A stretch of DNA of 64,000 nucleotides from the NCBI GenBank assembly GCA_937927975.1, contig CALEZT010000291.1:1-64000 (forward strand), written 5' to 3'. The notes under the pieces were generated by a model, which was not told where the DNA came from, made no database searches, and worked only from the letters and a program-made list of their open reading frames with translations. The DNA is from an uncultured Phycisphaerales bacterium. GTDB taxonomy: Bacteria > Planctomycetota > Phycisphaerae > Sedimentisphaerales > Anaerobacaceae. The position numbers were made by a program, and so were the translations under genes. Positions 1-9,144 of this stretch are shown here, piece after piece; within the stretch, counting starts at the first letter, position 1; each line of letters opens with the position of its first letter.

Positions 1-38
1 AAGCGACAAATCCCAGGGGGTTGGGGACGGCGTCCCCA
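1..38 (+). repeat. GC-hairpin dispersed repeat, partial copy
   Basis: This is a truncated copy, cut by the window edge, of a repeat family also seen at 37162-37212, 37272-37324, 48977-49026, 49596-49646, 52727-52780 and 52889-52943. The shared order is an AAGCG core, AAATcCC, a G-run, then a short hairpin; here the hairpin is GGGGACGGCGTCCCC. It lies downstream of the transporter gene that ends at 85. Confidence 0.6.
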
Positions 39-84
39 AAGGCCATGGAAGTACGCGAAAACCGGATGAGCCGAAAATCAGACT

Positions 85-1506
85 TCAAGCGCCCCAGTGC
101 CGTTCGATCTGCTCCAGGCTCTTGCCCTTGGTCTCCGGGACGTAGGCCCGGACGAAGACCAGCAGCACAATGCAGAACGCGCCGTAGAGCCAGAAGGGAA
201 AGCCCCTGTGGAAGGTCGCGACCAGCCAGGGGTTCTCATCCATCATGGGGAAGGTCTGCGAGACGACGTAGTTGGCGATCCACAGGCAGACGGTCGCGAT
301 CGCCATCGCCCGGCCGCGAATCCGGGTCGGGAAGATCTCCGACAGGATCACCCAGGTCACCGGCCCGACCGACAGCGCGAAGCACGCGATGTACCCCAGG
401 ATGAACAGCAGCATCCAAAGCCCGGTCGTCTGAAGGTACGCCGAGAGGCCCATCGCGATCAGGCAGATGCCCATCCCTGCCGAGCCGATCGTCATCAGGG
501 GTTTTCGACCGATCCGATCCACCGTCCAGATCGCGATGACCGTGAACGTGAGGTTCACCGCGCCGACCACGATGGTCTGCAACAGGGCCGCGTTCGTCCC
601 GGCCCCCATCTTCTTGAAGATCTCCGTGCCGAAGTAGAGGAAAACGTTGATGCCGGTGACCTGTTGAAGAACGGCCAAAACCACACCGATGACCAGGACG
701 ATTCTCATGCCCGGCGTGAAAAGCTGCCGGAGCGAGCCGCCCTCCTGGGCCAGGGTCTCGCGAATCTCCGCCAATTCCGCCTGGGCATAGACCTCCCCAT
801 CCACGCGAGAGAGAATCCGCACAGCCTCCTGGGTCCGTCCCTGCTTGGTCAGCCACCGCGGGCTCTCGGGAACCACGAACGCCAGGATCAGCAGTCCCAA
901 GGCCGGTAGCGACTCGGACCCGAACATCCACCGCCATCCCGACTGCTCGTTCCAGGCCGCGTCGCCCTGCAGGGCGATGAAGTAGTTGACGAAGTAGACG
1001 ACCAGGAAGCCGGACACGATGGCGAACTGGTTGATCGAGACCATCCGGCCGCGGATGCGGGCCGGACTGATCTCCGCGATGTACATGGGCGAAATCATCG
1101 ACGCGGCGCCGACGCCCAGGCCGCCGAGGATGCGAAAGAGGATGAATGTCGTCAGCGTGCGGGGCAGAGCCGTCCCGACCGCCGAGATGAAGAACAGGAC
1201 CGCAGAGACGACCAGGGCCTTCTTGCGTCCGAAGCGGTCGCTGAAGGGCCCTGCGCCGAGGGCGCCGAGGGCGCAGCCCAGCAAGGCGCAGCCCATCGCC
1301 CAGCCTTCCTGCCGGGGATTGAGCGAGAAGTAGGCCTTCAGCGGCCCGATCGCGCCATTGATGACGCCGGTGTCGTACCCGAACAGCAGGCCGCCCAGCG
1401 CCGCCACAAGCGTGACGACGAGAACATAGGTTGTGCTCCCAAGCCGCCGGCCTGCGAGTTCGGAAACCTCTCCGGCTGTCACATCAGAACTCTGCTCCAT
1501 GGTCAT
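85..1506 (-). CDS. MFS sugar porter family transporter
   Basis: A membrane transporter of the sugar porter branch of the major facilitator superfamily, expected to carry a monosaccharide across the inner membrane, probably with protons. From the chosen start it is 473 residues, the usual length, with about twelve hydrophobic segments. Family marks are DRFGRKK after helix 2, PESPRWL before the central loop, DRIGRKP in the second half and the C-terminal PETKGKSLEQIE. The start at 1506 is preferred because AGGA lies just upstream and because a longer frame would translate the inverted repeat at 1524-1596. It is the last gene of a minus-strand set (GH2 glycosidase, sulfatase, transporter), so a sugar released by those enzymes is the likely substrate; that link is inference and the exact sugar cannot be read from the sequence. 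Confidence 0.9.
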   Translation of the reverse strand: MTMEQSSDVTAGEVSELAGRRLGSTTYVLVVTLVAALGGLLFGYDTGVINGAIGPLKAYFSLNPRQEGWAMGCALLGCALGALGAGPFSDRFGRKKALVVSAVLFFISAVGTALPRTLTTFILFRILGGLGVGAASMISPMYIAEISPARIRGRMVSINQFAIVSGFLVVYFVNYFIALQGDAAWNEQSGWRWMFGSESLPALGLLILAFVVPESPRWLTKQGRTQEAVRILSRVDGEVYAQAELAEIRETLAQEGGSLRQLFTPGMRIVLVIGVVLAVLQQVTGINVFLYFGTEIFKKMGAGTNAALLQTIVVGAVNLTFTVIAIWTVDRIGRKPLMTIGSAGMGICLIAMGLSAYLQTTGLWMLLFILGYIACFALSVGPVTWVILSEIFPTRIRGRAMAIATVCLWIANYVVSQTFPMMDENPWLVATFHRGFPFWLYGAFCIVLLVFVRAYVPETKGKSLEQIERHWGA

Positions 1507-1523
1507 TCCGTCCTCATGAATGG

Positions 1524-1596
1524 AAATGGTGCGTGATACGCACCCTACAGGGCACGGACCGCACAAGTCTTGTAGGGTGCGTATCACGCACCATTT
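1524..1596. repeat. Perfect 26-bp inverted repeat
   Basis: Arms 1524-1549 and 1571-1596 are perfect reverse complements around a 21-nt loop. The arm core reads GGTGCGTGATACGCACC, itself a palindrome. It lies between the sulfatase stop (1626) and the transporter start (1506). In RNA it would form a very stable stem, so it may attenuate read-through or protect the upstream message; it may equally be a dispersed intergenic element. No T-run follows it. Confidence 0.85.
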
Positions 1597-1625
1597 GACC
1601 ACAGGACATCCACGCTCCTCTGCGA

Positions 1626-3632
1626 TTACGGCCCGTGGCTCTCGATTGCGTGCTTCAGGGCCCAATCGATGAACATGGCGTAGTTGTCGTTCTTGTACTC
1701 GCCGTCGAGTCGCCTGCACCGTTCGCGGGCCTGCTCCATCTGTTCGACGATCGGGGCCGCTTTGGCGCCGAATCGCTGGGCGGTCCGTGCGGCGTGCAGC
1801 ACGACCGGCTCCCGCGAATCGGCCAGACCCCGAGCCAGGACCGGCAGCGCCTCGTCGGCCAGTCCCAGGCCGCGAAGCACGTCGGCCGCCGCAAACCGCA
1901 CGTCCGGACTCGGATCGTTCAGGGCGCTCCTGAGGGCATCGGTCGCCTGGGCGGCCTGGTCGCCGAGCGAGGCGAAGTAGATCACCGCCCAGTAGCGAAC
2001 CGCGCTGTCCGGGTCCGCCAGGGCCTCCGTCATCGTCCGCAGAACGCGCTCATCCGAACCCACGAGTTCCGCCACGTCCAGGATGGTCGAAGGCGAGTAC
2101 TTCGCAGAGTCGCGGGCCATGTCGTACGGTGCCCTGCCGGCGGCGCGGATGTGCATCTCAGCCTCGGGCAGAAGACCGGTGTCCTTCGTATCGAGCATCC
2201 AGTCCCGCAGCCGCCTTCGCATCTGGTGGAGCGTCTCCTCGTGTTCGACCGACCCGGCCAAATTGGTGACCTCGTTCGGATCGACCCAGGTGTCGTACAG
2301 CTCCTCCGACGGCTTGGTCGGCTCCCAGAACAGCTTCTCCATGCCGACCATCCCCCCCTCGGCGGCCACCTTTCTCAACTCCTGCATGATTTCCGCCTGG
2401 TCGCAGTAGTCGCTCGGCTGCACGTACGGCAGGTGCGGCAGGAAGTTGCGGATGTACTTGTATCGCTTGTCGCGCACGCAGCGGGACATCTCGTAGGCCT
2501 CATCGACCCGGCCGGCGGCGCCGACGACGTACTGGCGAGGGGAGGTCCGCGTGTCGCGGGCATCCTGCCCGCGATTCGAGGGCGGGACGCCCTCGACACG
2601 AACGCCCCGGCCCAAGAATGCATGGCCCTGCATGGAGGAGGGGATCGACTGCCCCGCCAAAGACAGCACCGTCGGCGCGAAATCGACGAAGCTGACGAGC
2701 TGATCGCTCCGCCCGCCCGGCGCAAAGATCGTCATGCCCTGATGCGGCGCGGGGACCCGAACCAGCAGCGGAACCCGCAGGCCGGAATCGTACAGGCTCC
2801 TCTTGAAGCGAGGCAGGCCCATGCCGTGATCCGAGAAAAAGAACACGATCGTGTTCTCGGAAACCGCGTCGATCTCCAGATCGCGGAGGATCTCGCCGAC
2901 CTGGTTGTCCATGTACGTGATCAGATCGTAGTAGCGTGCCCACATCTTGCGGACCGTCGGAGTGTCGGGATAGTACGGCGGCAGGATCATCTTCCTGGGA
3001 TCGTGACGCTCCTGGGGCGCGAGCTTCGAGCCGTACTTGGCCTCGAACTGTTCGTCGGAGCCGTTGATCTGGCTCTGGTGCGTGGCCGTGAAGTTGAACA
3101 CGCTGAAGAACGGCTGCCCGATCGCGCGGTTGCGCCAGTGCGCTTTGTCGCTCGAATCGTCCCAGATTGTCGGGTCTTTGAAGTTGTAGTCTTCCTTGAC
3201 GTTGTTCGAGCAATAATAGCCCGCGGCTCGCAGCAGCTTGGGGAAGGGCTCGATCTGCCTGGGGATGGCGATCTCCGAGCGGAGATGCTGCGTGCCCAGC
3301 GAGGTGGCGTACAGGCCTGTGACCAGGCACGATCGCGAGGGCGAGCAGACGGGCGCCGTCGCGTAGGCGTTGGTGTACAGAATCGAACGGCCCGCGAGCC
3401 GGTTCAGGTTGGGCGTGATCGCCAGCGGGTCGCCGTAACAGCCCAGGTACGGACTGATGTCCTCGCAGGTGATCCACAGAATGTTCGGTCGCTGCGGAAG
3501 AAACGTCTGCGTCGCAGGCTGGGCGGGGATCGAATAGGACCCCGGCTCAGAACATCCTGTCAGCGCCACTCCGGCGGCACAAACCCCGGCGGCCTTCAAG
3601 AAGTCACGACGTGTGCGAACGTGCGAATCCAT
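1626..3632 (-). CDS. Tat-exported sulfatase with C-terminal HEAT repeats
   Basis: A formylglycine-dependent sulfatase of 668 residues, expected to remove sulfate esters from a polysaccharide or glycan outside the cytoplasm. The N-terminus has a Tat motif (RTRRDFLK, residues 6-13) and a lipobox-like LTGC, so it may be a lipoprotein. Metal-binding CEDISPYLG follows, then the active-site CSPSR with Cys96 as the residue matured to formylglycine, and SDHG near residue 270. Residues from about 540 on are helical repeats of HEAT type (for example DPSPDVRFAAADVLRGLG). The start at 3632 has AAGGAG upstream. Oddity: residues about 344-361 (VEGVPPSNRGQDARDT) are encoded by a 51-bp palindromic repeat that is also present in alaS. 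It lies 58 bp downstream of the GH2 gene on the same strand, so the two probably act on one glycan. Confidence 0.92.
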   Translation of the reverse strand: MDSHVRTRRDFLKAAGVCAAGVALTGCSEPGSYSIPAQPATQTFLPQRPNILWITCEDISPYLGCYGDPLAITPNLNRLAGRSILYTNAYATAPVCSPSRSCLVTGLYATSLGTQHLRSEIAIPRQIEPFPKLLRAAGYYCSNNVKEDYNFKDPTIWDDSSDKAHWRNRAIGQPFFSVFNFTATHQSQINGSDEQFEAKYGSKLAPQERHDPRKMILPPYYPDTPTVRKMWARYYDLITYMDNQVGEILRDLEIDAVSENTIVFFFSDHGMGLPRFKRSLYDSGLRVPLLVRVPAPHQGMTIFAPGGRSDQLVSFVDFAPTVLSLAGQSIPSSMQGHAFLGRGVRVEGVPPSNRGQDARDTRTSPRQYVVGAAGRVDEAYEMSRCVRDKRYKYIRNFLPHLPYVQPSDYCDQAEIMQELRKVAAEGGMVGMEKLFWEPTKPSEELYDTWVDPNEVTNLAGSVEHEETLHQMRRRLRDWMLDTKDTGLLPEAEMHIRAAGRAPYDMARDSAKYSPSTILDVAELVGSDERVLRTMTEALADPDSAVRYWAVIYFASLGDQAAQATDALRSALNDPSPDVRFAAADVLRGLGLADEALPVLARGLADSREPVVLHAARTAQRFGAKAAPIVEQMEQARERCRRLDGEYKNDNYAMFIDWALKHAIESHGP
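2551..2601 (-). repeat. 51-bp clover-leaf palindromic element inside a CDS (copy 1)
   Basis: On the minus strand this 51-bp segment is identical to plus-strand 58832-58882 inside alaS. It holds two perfect 7-bp hairpins with 3-nt loops, GAGGGCG/CGCCCTC and GCGGGCA/TGCCCGC, enclosed by an outer stem GTGTCG/CGACAC. It is read in the same frame in both proteins, giving VEGVPPSNRGQDARDT. Confidence 0.93.
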
Positions 3633-3690
3633 TGTGCTGCTCCTTCTGTCGGGACGCTGCAAACCGGGCACGCAGTCGCTGTGCCCGCAA

Positions 3691-5832
3691 TCATCTTGTC
3701 GCGGTGACCTTCGCATCCCGAACGCTGCGAATAGGCTTGTCCCCGCGAGCGATCAGTTCGCCCGTCATCAAGTAATCGCCCGGCTCCGACGGCACAGTCA
3801 ACGCGCCGGACACATCGCGGCGACCCAGAGCTTCTATCGTACAGGGAATGTCCCGCCAGACAACTGTCTTGCCGTTCTTCGTCAACCGAAGCCGCAGCGT
3901 GCCCTGCCACGTCTCGTACGTGTCGTTGATGGCGATCGCCTTGATCTGGATCTCCTGGCCCGCGGGCAGGTCCTGGCCCCAGTAGTCCAGCATGATCCCG
4001 ACCGGCGAGAACGCGTCTCGGAGATGCTTCTCGAACAGCGGCTCGAACTTCAGTCTCTCCATGTCGATGAAGTGGTCGCTCGTCGCGCCGCCCTCGGGTC
4101 GGGGCTTGTCGCCGGACCGCGAGTAGCCCAGGCCGCAGAAGTGCAGCACGCCCGCGCACTGGCGGTGGGCCCGCCAGAACTCGGTCTTGGCCGCCAAGTA
4201 TTTCGCATAGAGCACGCGTCGCTGCTCGGTCGTCGAGTTCGGGCCCAGCAGTTTCTCGTAGACCGGGCCGGTCAGGCAGGTGGTCGTGCCGTCGCGATTG
4301 AGCCAGAGCCACGCGTACTCGTTGATGATGATGGGCAGCTTGAGCTTCTGCTGGGCCTTGTTCAGCGAGGGCACGCCGGAGACGTTCGCCATGTCCGCCA
4401 GGGTCTTGACCTTCGACTCGCCCCAGGCGGGATTGAAGAGGTTGATCATCAGGTAGGGATGCGCCTCGACGCAGTCGGCCTCGCTCTGCGGCTCGGCCCA
4501 GCCGTTGTCCCAGGGCCGGTTCGAAAGGTCCAGATGCCGCACCGCCATCAGGGCCTTGCCCGTCTCGGCCGTGTTGCTCTCGTTCTGCGCGTCCCAGATC
4601 ACCACGCACGGATGATTCCACCGCTCGCGCATCCACTGGACGTACTCGGGCTCGATCAACTCGGCCTTGACCTTCTCCGGGTCCTCGCTCAGCGTCCAGA
4701 TCGGGAACTCGTCCTGGATCAGGAATCCCTCTTCGTCGGCGATCTCGTACCACAGTTCCGGCGGAAAACCGATGCAGTAGCGGATCGAATTCCAGTGCAT
4801 GCTCTTGAACTTCTTGTGCAGCCGCCGAACCCACTCCTTGCGCCAGGGCCGGTCGCCCCGCTCGGCGTCCTCGAAGAACCGGTATGCACAGATGTTGGTA
4901 CCCCGCATGAAGTAGGGCTTCCCGTTGAGGACCGCCCGGCCGCTCTCGCGGTCGAAGCGAAAGGATCGCATGCCGAAACGTGTCTCGGCGGTATCGGCCC
5001 CCGTGCTCAGCTTGATCTTGTAGAGGAACGGGTCCTCCGGACTCCACAATCGACACGACTTCAGCGGAACCACGATGTCCACCTTCGTGACGCCTTCGCC
5101 GCCCACAGGGACGTCCGACTGCCGAACGCTTGCGACAACCGCGCCGCCCTTGGCCTCGCGAACCTCGCACGCCACCGAACACGAGCCGGACAAGGACGAG
5201 TGCAGTTCCGCGATGACCCGCACGGTTTTGGCGTCGATGTCCGGCACGGCCTGGACGTTCACGATCCGCGGCTCACCCGTCAGGATCAGTTCGACCGAGT
5301 CGTAGATCCCTGGAATATAGAGGTATTTCTCGAAGTCCCAGCCCGTCGGCTGGCCCTTCGGCAGGCACTCGCGGTCGGCGCCGACTCGCACGACGAGCAC
5401 GTTCTCCCGGCCCTCGCCCTTGAGATGAGGCTTGACGTCCAGCAGCGCGGGCGTAAAGCATGGCAGGTGCTCTCCGACGAGCCGGCCGTTGAGCCAGACC
5501 TTCGTGCCGTACCGGGCCTTGTGGATCTTCAGAATCGCTGCGTCGGGGATCTGCCCTCTGACGGTGAACGTGCGCCGATACCAGAAGGCCTGGCGTTTCT
5601 CGCTCTTTTTGCCCACCTCCTCGAACGCCGGCCTGGCCATGTCGACCAACCCCGGCACCTGAATTTTGCGATCGAACCGATCGGGCATCGAGTCCATCGC
5701 CCCCTCGGCGACCTGCCAGGTCCCGTCCAGTTCGATCACCCTGCGAGGACCAGCCTCACGGGCGTTCGCGGCCCCGCCCCACGTCATCGCCACGCACATT
5801 CCCACGACCAGATGCCCAATCCCAGTCCTCAT
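3691..5832 (-). CDS. Secreted GH2-family glycosidase (beta-galactosidase-like)
   Basis: A glycoside hydrolase of family 2 layout, 713 residues, with a signal peptide ending near ANA (residue 24). The order is an N-terminal sugar-binding jelly roll (residues about 30-190, with WYRRTF and VWLNGRLVGEH), an immunoglobulin-like domain (about 195-290) and a TIM barrel (about 300-600). The acid/base Glu is E418 in AQNES and the nucleophile is probably E505 in IINEYAW. The substrate could be beta-galactoside, glucuronide or mannoside; the sequence does not decide. The start at 5832 has AGGAG upstream. It heads the minus-strand set with the sulfatase and sugar porter, suggesting use of a sulfated glycan. 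Confidence 0.88.
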   Translation of the reverse strand: MRTGIGHLVVGMCVAMTWGGAANAREAGPRRVIELDGTWQVAEGAMDSMPDRFDRKIQVPGLVDMARPAFEEVGKKSEKRQAFWYRRTFTVRGQIPDAAILKIHKARYGTKVWLNGRLVGEHLPCFTPALLDVKPHLKGEGRENVLVVRVGADRECLPKGQPTGWDFEKYLYIPGIYDSVELILTGEPRIVNVQAVPDIDAKTVRVIAELHSSLSGSCSVACEVREAKGGAVVASVRQSDVPVGGEGVTKVDIVVPLKSCRLWSPEDPFLYKIKLSTGADTAETRFGMRSFRFDRESGRAVLNGKPYFMRGTNICAYRFFEDAERGDRPWRKEWVRRLHKKFKSMHWNSIRYCIGFPPELWYEIADEEGFLIQDEFPIWTLSEDPEKVKAELIEPEYVQWMRERWNHPCVVIWDAQNESNTAETGKALMAVRHLDLSNRPWDNGWAEPQSEADCVEAHPYLMINLFNPAWGESKVKTLADMANVSGVPSLNKAQQKLKLPIIINEYAWLWLNRDGTTTCLTGPVYEKLLGPNSTTEQRRVLYAKYLAAKTEFWRAHRQCAGVLHFCGLGYSRSGDKPRPEGGATSDHFIDMERLKFEPLFEKHLRDAFSPVGIMLDYWGQDLPAGQEIQIKAIAINDTYETWQGTLRLRLTKNGKTVVWRDIPCTIEALGRRDVSGALTVPSEPGDYLMTGELIARGDKPIRSVRDAKVTATR

Positions 5833-6022
5833 AACCAGCTCCTATATCCGTCCAACCTGATCTGCGGCACGGAGATATGCTACCACGTTCCCCAGCCTGA
5901 CGCCACCCCTGCAACCCGGATCGTCGGGGCAAGACCACGCCAAACAGAAAGAGCGGCAGGTAGCTCGTGCCGGCCGGTCGGACGGGTCCACTGCACACAT
6001 GGCGCGAACAGAAATGCTGCAT

Positions 6023-6051
6023 TTGACCTGGCCGGCAAGAGGGTCTAGAAT
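6023..6051 (+). promoter_or_regulatory. Sigma70-like promoter for the flavin reductase gene
   Basis: TTGACC (6023-6028), a 17-nt spacer, and TAGAAT (6046-6051) closely match the housekeeping consensus. It lies about 60 bp before the start at 6109, in the 276-bp gap between divergent genes. Confidence 0.6.
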
Positions 6052-6108
6052 ACCGGTGACGAATGCCCGCCGTCAGCGTGGGCGAAACTCTGAGATCAGG
6101 AGACATCG

Positions 6109-6657
6109 ATGAAACGCGGAATTCCTTTGAATCAATCCAAGTGGGTGATCGAGCCGGGATGCGTCGTCCTCGTCACCGGCGGCACCCTGGCCAAGGCCAA
6201 CGCAATGACGATCAGTTGGCAGACGCCGATCCACACGGCCGACCCTTGCCTGGTCCTGCTCGTGATGGCCCATGCCCGGTACACGTACGATCTCATCAAA
6301 CAGAACAACGAACTGGTCATCAACGTGCCCGGCGAGGATCTGCTCGAACAGACGCACCTGTTGGGCACGGTCAGCGGCCGCAAGGTGGACAAGATCCAAA
6401 AGGCGGGACTGACCCTGGAGCCCGCCAAGCTCGTGCAGCCGCCGTGGATCGCCGAATGCGCGGGGCATCTGGAGTGCCGGATCGTGGAGAAGTTCACCGT
6501 CAAGACGCACGACCTGCTCGTCTGTGAGGTCGTGTACGCATCGGCGGAGGAGGCCTTCTTCGACGGCGCCTGGATCCCGGAGAAGTTCCACACGCTCCAT
6601 TACATGCAGAGAACCCTCTACGGCGTCCTCACCCGCCGGCTCGACGCCGCACAGTAG
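6109..6657 (+). CDS. Flavin reductase family protein
   Basis: A 182-residue protein of the flavin reductase-like FMN-binding split-barrel family. Such proteins bind FMN and either reduce free flavin with NAD(P)H or serve as small FMN proteins. Seen here: an N-terminal strand with PGCVVLVTGG, the segment ANAMTISWQTPIH where the family binds FMN phosphate, and ELVINVPGEDLLEQTHLLGTVSGR in the middle. Length is typical. A good sigma70-type promoter precedes it at 6023-6051. It is divergent from the GH2 gene and 66 bp upstream of the beta-helix gene; neither neighbour indicates a partner. The electron acceptor is unknown. Confidence 0.88.
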   Translation: MKRGIPLNQSKWVIEPGCVVLVTGGTLAKANAMTISWQTPIHTADPCLVLLVMAHARYTYDLIKQNNELVINVPGEDLLEQTHLLGTVSGRKVDKIQKAGLTLEPAKLVQPPWIAECAGHLECRIVEKFTVKTHDLLVCEVVYASAEEAFFDGAWIPEKFHTLHYMQRTLYGVLTRRLDAAQ

Positions 6658-6723
6658 CGAGTCGTCCCTGGACGCTGGGAGTGATACATAACCGTAGAGC
6701 GTCCTTCTTATGGAGCCTATCCA

Positions 6724-8265
6724 ATGGCATTTCATCTTGGATCCGGTGTGACGTTGTGCGTCTGTGCCCACTTGGCGATCACGTCGTGTGTCTGGGCAAC
6801 CGGTTCCCGATTCCCACAGGATAATCCCGTTGCACGCTACCGCCTGGAATGGACGGACTCACTGAAGTGGTCGCAGGGGGTCAGTATCGAAGACTTCGCA
6901 GGCGCCGATGACGGAGAACGATTGGATAGGGCCCAGCAGGTCGTGGCGGAGCAGGGTGGAGGCGTGGTCTACTTCCCCGCGGGCCGGTATGTATTCCAGG
7001 ATTCCATTTGCCTCAAGGCCGGCGTGGTGCTCCGGGGGGCCGAACCTGCGAAGACGCAGGATGCGCGAGACGAGGCGTACGAGCTGCCTGCGCAATTCGA
7101 GTTCCCCAAGTATGAACCGAGCTTCGAGGGCCAAGGGACCCCGATTCAGACGGCCTTCAAGGGAATCGTCCTGGAGGACCCCGAGCGGGCGAGCAACTGC
7201 GGGCTCGTGAACATCGCGATCCATCGCGGGCATATCGACTTTGCCGAAGGTCCGGAGCATCGGTGCGGTCGCAATCGGATCGTGTACGGCTGCGTGCTGC
7301 GGAACGCCGCGGTGGCCGATCCGCGCGTGCCGGACATCCAGAGCGGCCAGCATCCGTGGCAGCGGTTCACACACCGCCATCACGCCGCCGTGACGGTCAA
7401 GTCCGCACAGAACGTGCTGATCGCCAACAACCGCCTGCCGAAGTCGGGCGAGGACAGCTTCGTCATGAAGGGCTATCTGCTCAAGGGCAAGCCCTACGAC
7501 GTGGTCTTCGACTACGACAACCGTCCCGGCCTTTACATCAACGATTTCGGCCTGGGCGGCGCGGGCGGCCAGGGCCCCGACGGCACGCCCGAGACGCACC
7601 CCTGGGGTTTCCGCCAGGGCATCGTGATCCGCGACAACTTTATCTACTGCACGGGTCGCTGCGCCATCTCGTTCTCGGGCGACGGCACGATCTGCGCCGG
7701 TAACGTGATCCGGTTCGAGGACAACGTCTGGCGTCCGACCGTGACCGGGGCGAACGTCACGACCGGCTCGGCCACGAACGACAACCGCGCCGTCCAGATG
7801 CGCGGCTGGCGCTGGCGGGTCGAGGGCAACGACTACCTCGTGTATCGCAACTGGGCCGCCGACCGCAAGTACCGGATCAACGACGGCGAGGGCCTCATGC
7901 ACGAGGACCACGTCAACAGCACCGTTCGCGACAGTGTTCTCGTCGGCAACAGGGGCAACACGTACCTCTCGATCTACAAGACCGCGGGCATCGATGGCCT
8001 TCTGGTCAAGGGCAACGACATCCGCACCACCGGCGGCATCGCGGCGATCTATGTCGTCGCCAACCGCAACAGCGGGCCCTACGAATGCCGCAACGTGACG
8101 ATCGAGGACAACACCACCTCCGGCAGCGGGATCCACATCGCCGGCGCGCCGGCGGCAGACAACGTCGTCCGCAACAACCGCCACATCGGCCCCGGCGGCA
8201 AGATCATCAACGACGCCGACGCGTCCTGCGAGAACAACGAGGGCTATGAAGTCGCCGCACCATAG
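6724..8265 (+). CDS. Secreted right-handed parallel beta-helix protein
   Basis: A 513-residue exported protein of the pectate-lyase-like beta-helix fold. The first 25 residues look like a signal peptide (hydrophobic VTLCVCAHLAITSCVWA). A pectate-lyase superfamily entry segment follows (DDGERLDRAQQVVAEQ, then GGVVYFPAGRYVF), then many short turns rich in N, G and D such as VLIANNRLP, IVIRDNFIY and NVTIEDNTTSGSG, which build the helix coils. Such proteins are polysaccharide lyases, epimerases or glycosidases; no catalytic residues could be assigned with confidence. GGAGCC 7 nt upstream supports the start. Its position near glycan enzymes fits extracellular polysaccharide work, as inference only. 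Confidence 0.82.
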   Translation: MAFHLGSGVTLCVCAHLAITSCVWATGSRFPQDNPVARYRLEWTDSLKWSQGVSIEDFAGADDGERLDRAQQVVAEQGGGVVYFPAGRYVFQDSICLKAGVVLRGAEPAKTQDARDEAYELPAQFEFPKYEPSFEGQGTPIQTAFKGIVLEDPERASNCGLVNIAIHRGHIDFAEGPEHRCGRNRIVYGCVLRNAAVADPRVPDIQSGQHPWQRFTHRHHAAVTVKSAQNVLIANNRLPKSGEDSFVMKGYLLKGKPYDVVFDYDNRPGLYINDFGLGGAGGQGPDGTPETHPWGFRQGIVIRDNFIYCTGRCAISFSGDGTICAGNVIRFEDNVWRPTVTGANVTTGSATNDNRAVQMRGWRWRVEGNDYLVYRNWAADRKYRINDGEGLMHEDHVNSTVRDSVLVGNRGNTYLSIYKTAGIDGLLVKGNDIRTTGGIAAIYVVANRNSGPYECRNVTIEDNTTSGSGIHIAGAPAADNVVRNNRHIGPGGKIINDADASCENNEGYEVAAP

Positions 8266-8392
8266 CCGCATCGCAGAGGGGAATGGGTTCTCTCTCCCCT
8301 CAGTCTGCGGTTGAATCCGCGACATGGCGGCGATACAATCCTCGAACGCAACGATTTGCCGAATGGACATGGATTCGCACGGGGTATGCCGG

Positions 8393-8659
8393 ATGGCCGA
8401 TACGCGACGAAACACCTGGATGGCGAAAATCAAGAGGACGCTGACCTCGGTGCTGCCGGTCTCGAAGCAGCGGCGCGGGCAGTGCATCAACTGCGGGGCC
8501 TGCTGCCGACTGCCGGCTACGTGCCCATTCCTCAAGACCAACGGCGACGGCAAAGGCTACTGCGGCATCTACCCCCTTCGCCCGCTGAACTGCCGCAAGT
8601 ACCCCCGCACCGACTCCGAGCACATTACCAAAGACACCTGCGGCTTTCATTTTGAATAA
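8393..8659 (+). CDS. YkgJ-type cysteine cluster protein
   Basis: A small protein with the CxxCxxCC metal-binding signature (CINCGACC), followed by CPFL, GYCGIYPLRPLNCRKYP and TCGF. This is the YkgJ / zinc- or iron-cluster family, whose role is not established; some members are linked to flagellin or protein methylation and others to oxygenase-like activity. The start is uncertain: ATG codons at 8324, 8393 and 8420 are in frame and none has a convincing ribosome site. The first family-like residues begin after 8420. It lies 127 bp after the beta-helix gene. Confidence 0.75.
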   Translation: MADTRRNTWMAKIKRTLTSVLPVSKQRRGQCINCGACCRLPATCPFLKTNGDGKGYCGIYPLRPLNCRKYPRTDSEHITKDTCGFHFE

Positions 8660-9144
8660 CGGCCTTCCGCCTGCCATTGATCCCATTCGGAGCCCCGCGT
8701 TTACGCAGGTCCAATAGTCCAGCCGGCCTTGCGAATCCCAGGGTGGCGGGAAGGAACCGGCTTCGCCGCAAGACTTCGGAACTCGCCTGAAGTCGGCGCC
8801 GCTGCGCCGCCCAAGTCGCACTCCTGCGTCGCCCTATCCCCCATGAAATGTAGTCGCACACACCCCTATTGCCCGCGTATATAACGCTTGACAATTCGCT
8901 TCGGATTTGGCATTACTTTGTTTGTGTTCGCGAATTGGTCGCGGCACGACCCTGGTCCGTCCCGGGTGAAGGGATGGTTACGCAGTTGCGGCAAGGGCTC
9001 GCAACTTCGGTCGAATCGGCCGCTTTCGTATGCCGGAAGCGGTGGATCGGCTGAAAAGGCCCGAAAAAACGTAACTCGTCGGAATTACCAAAGGGTCCTC
9101 AGATTGCGAGGGCCCGACGCGTTGATCAGGAAAGGAATTGGTCC
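8660..9144. other. Gap between Cys-cluster gene and ilv genes, with leader
   Basis: The first 220 bp are GC-rich with no credible gene. A TTGACA at 8888-8893 with a weak ATTACT 18 nt later could start a 220-nt leader before the acetolactate synthase start at 9145. The leader carries an imperfect hairpin near 9090-9112 (GGGTCCTC and GAGGGCCC). No T-box specifier, leader peptide rich in Ile/Leu/Val codons, or T-run terminator was seen, so attenuation is possible but unproven. Confidence 0.4.

Noticed and set aside
1635..3707. 690-residue plus-strand frame opposite the sulfatase
   Set aside because: Antisense shadow of a well-supported sulfatase; composition is Arg/Gly/Val-rich with no motif.
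3613..6048. 811-residue plus-strand frame opposite the GH2 gene
   Set aside because: Antisense shadow; the GH2 protein has clear catalytic motifs.
8930..9144. Riboswitch or T-box leader before the acetolactate synthase genes
   Set aside because: A hairpin is present, but no T-box sequence, specifier loop or terminator/antiterminator pair could be recognised.
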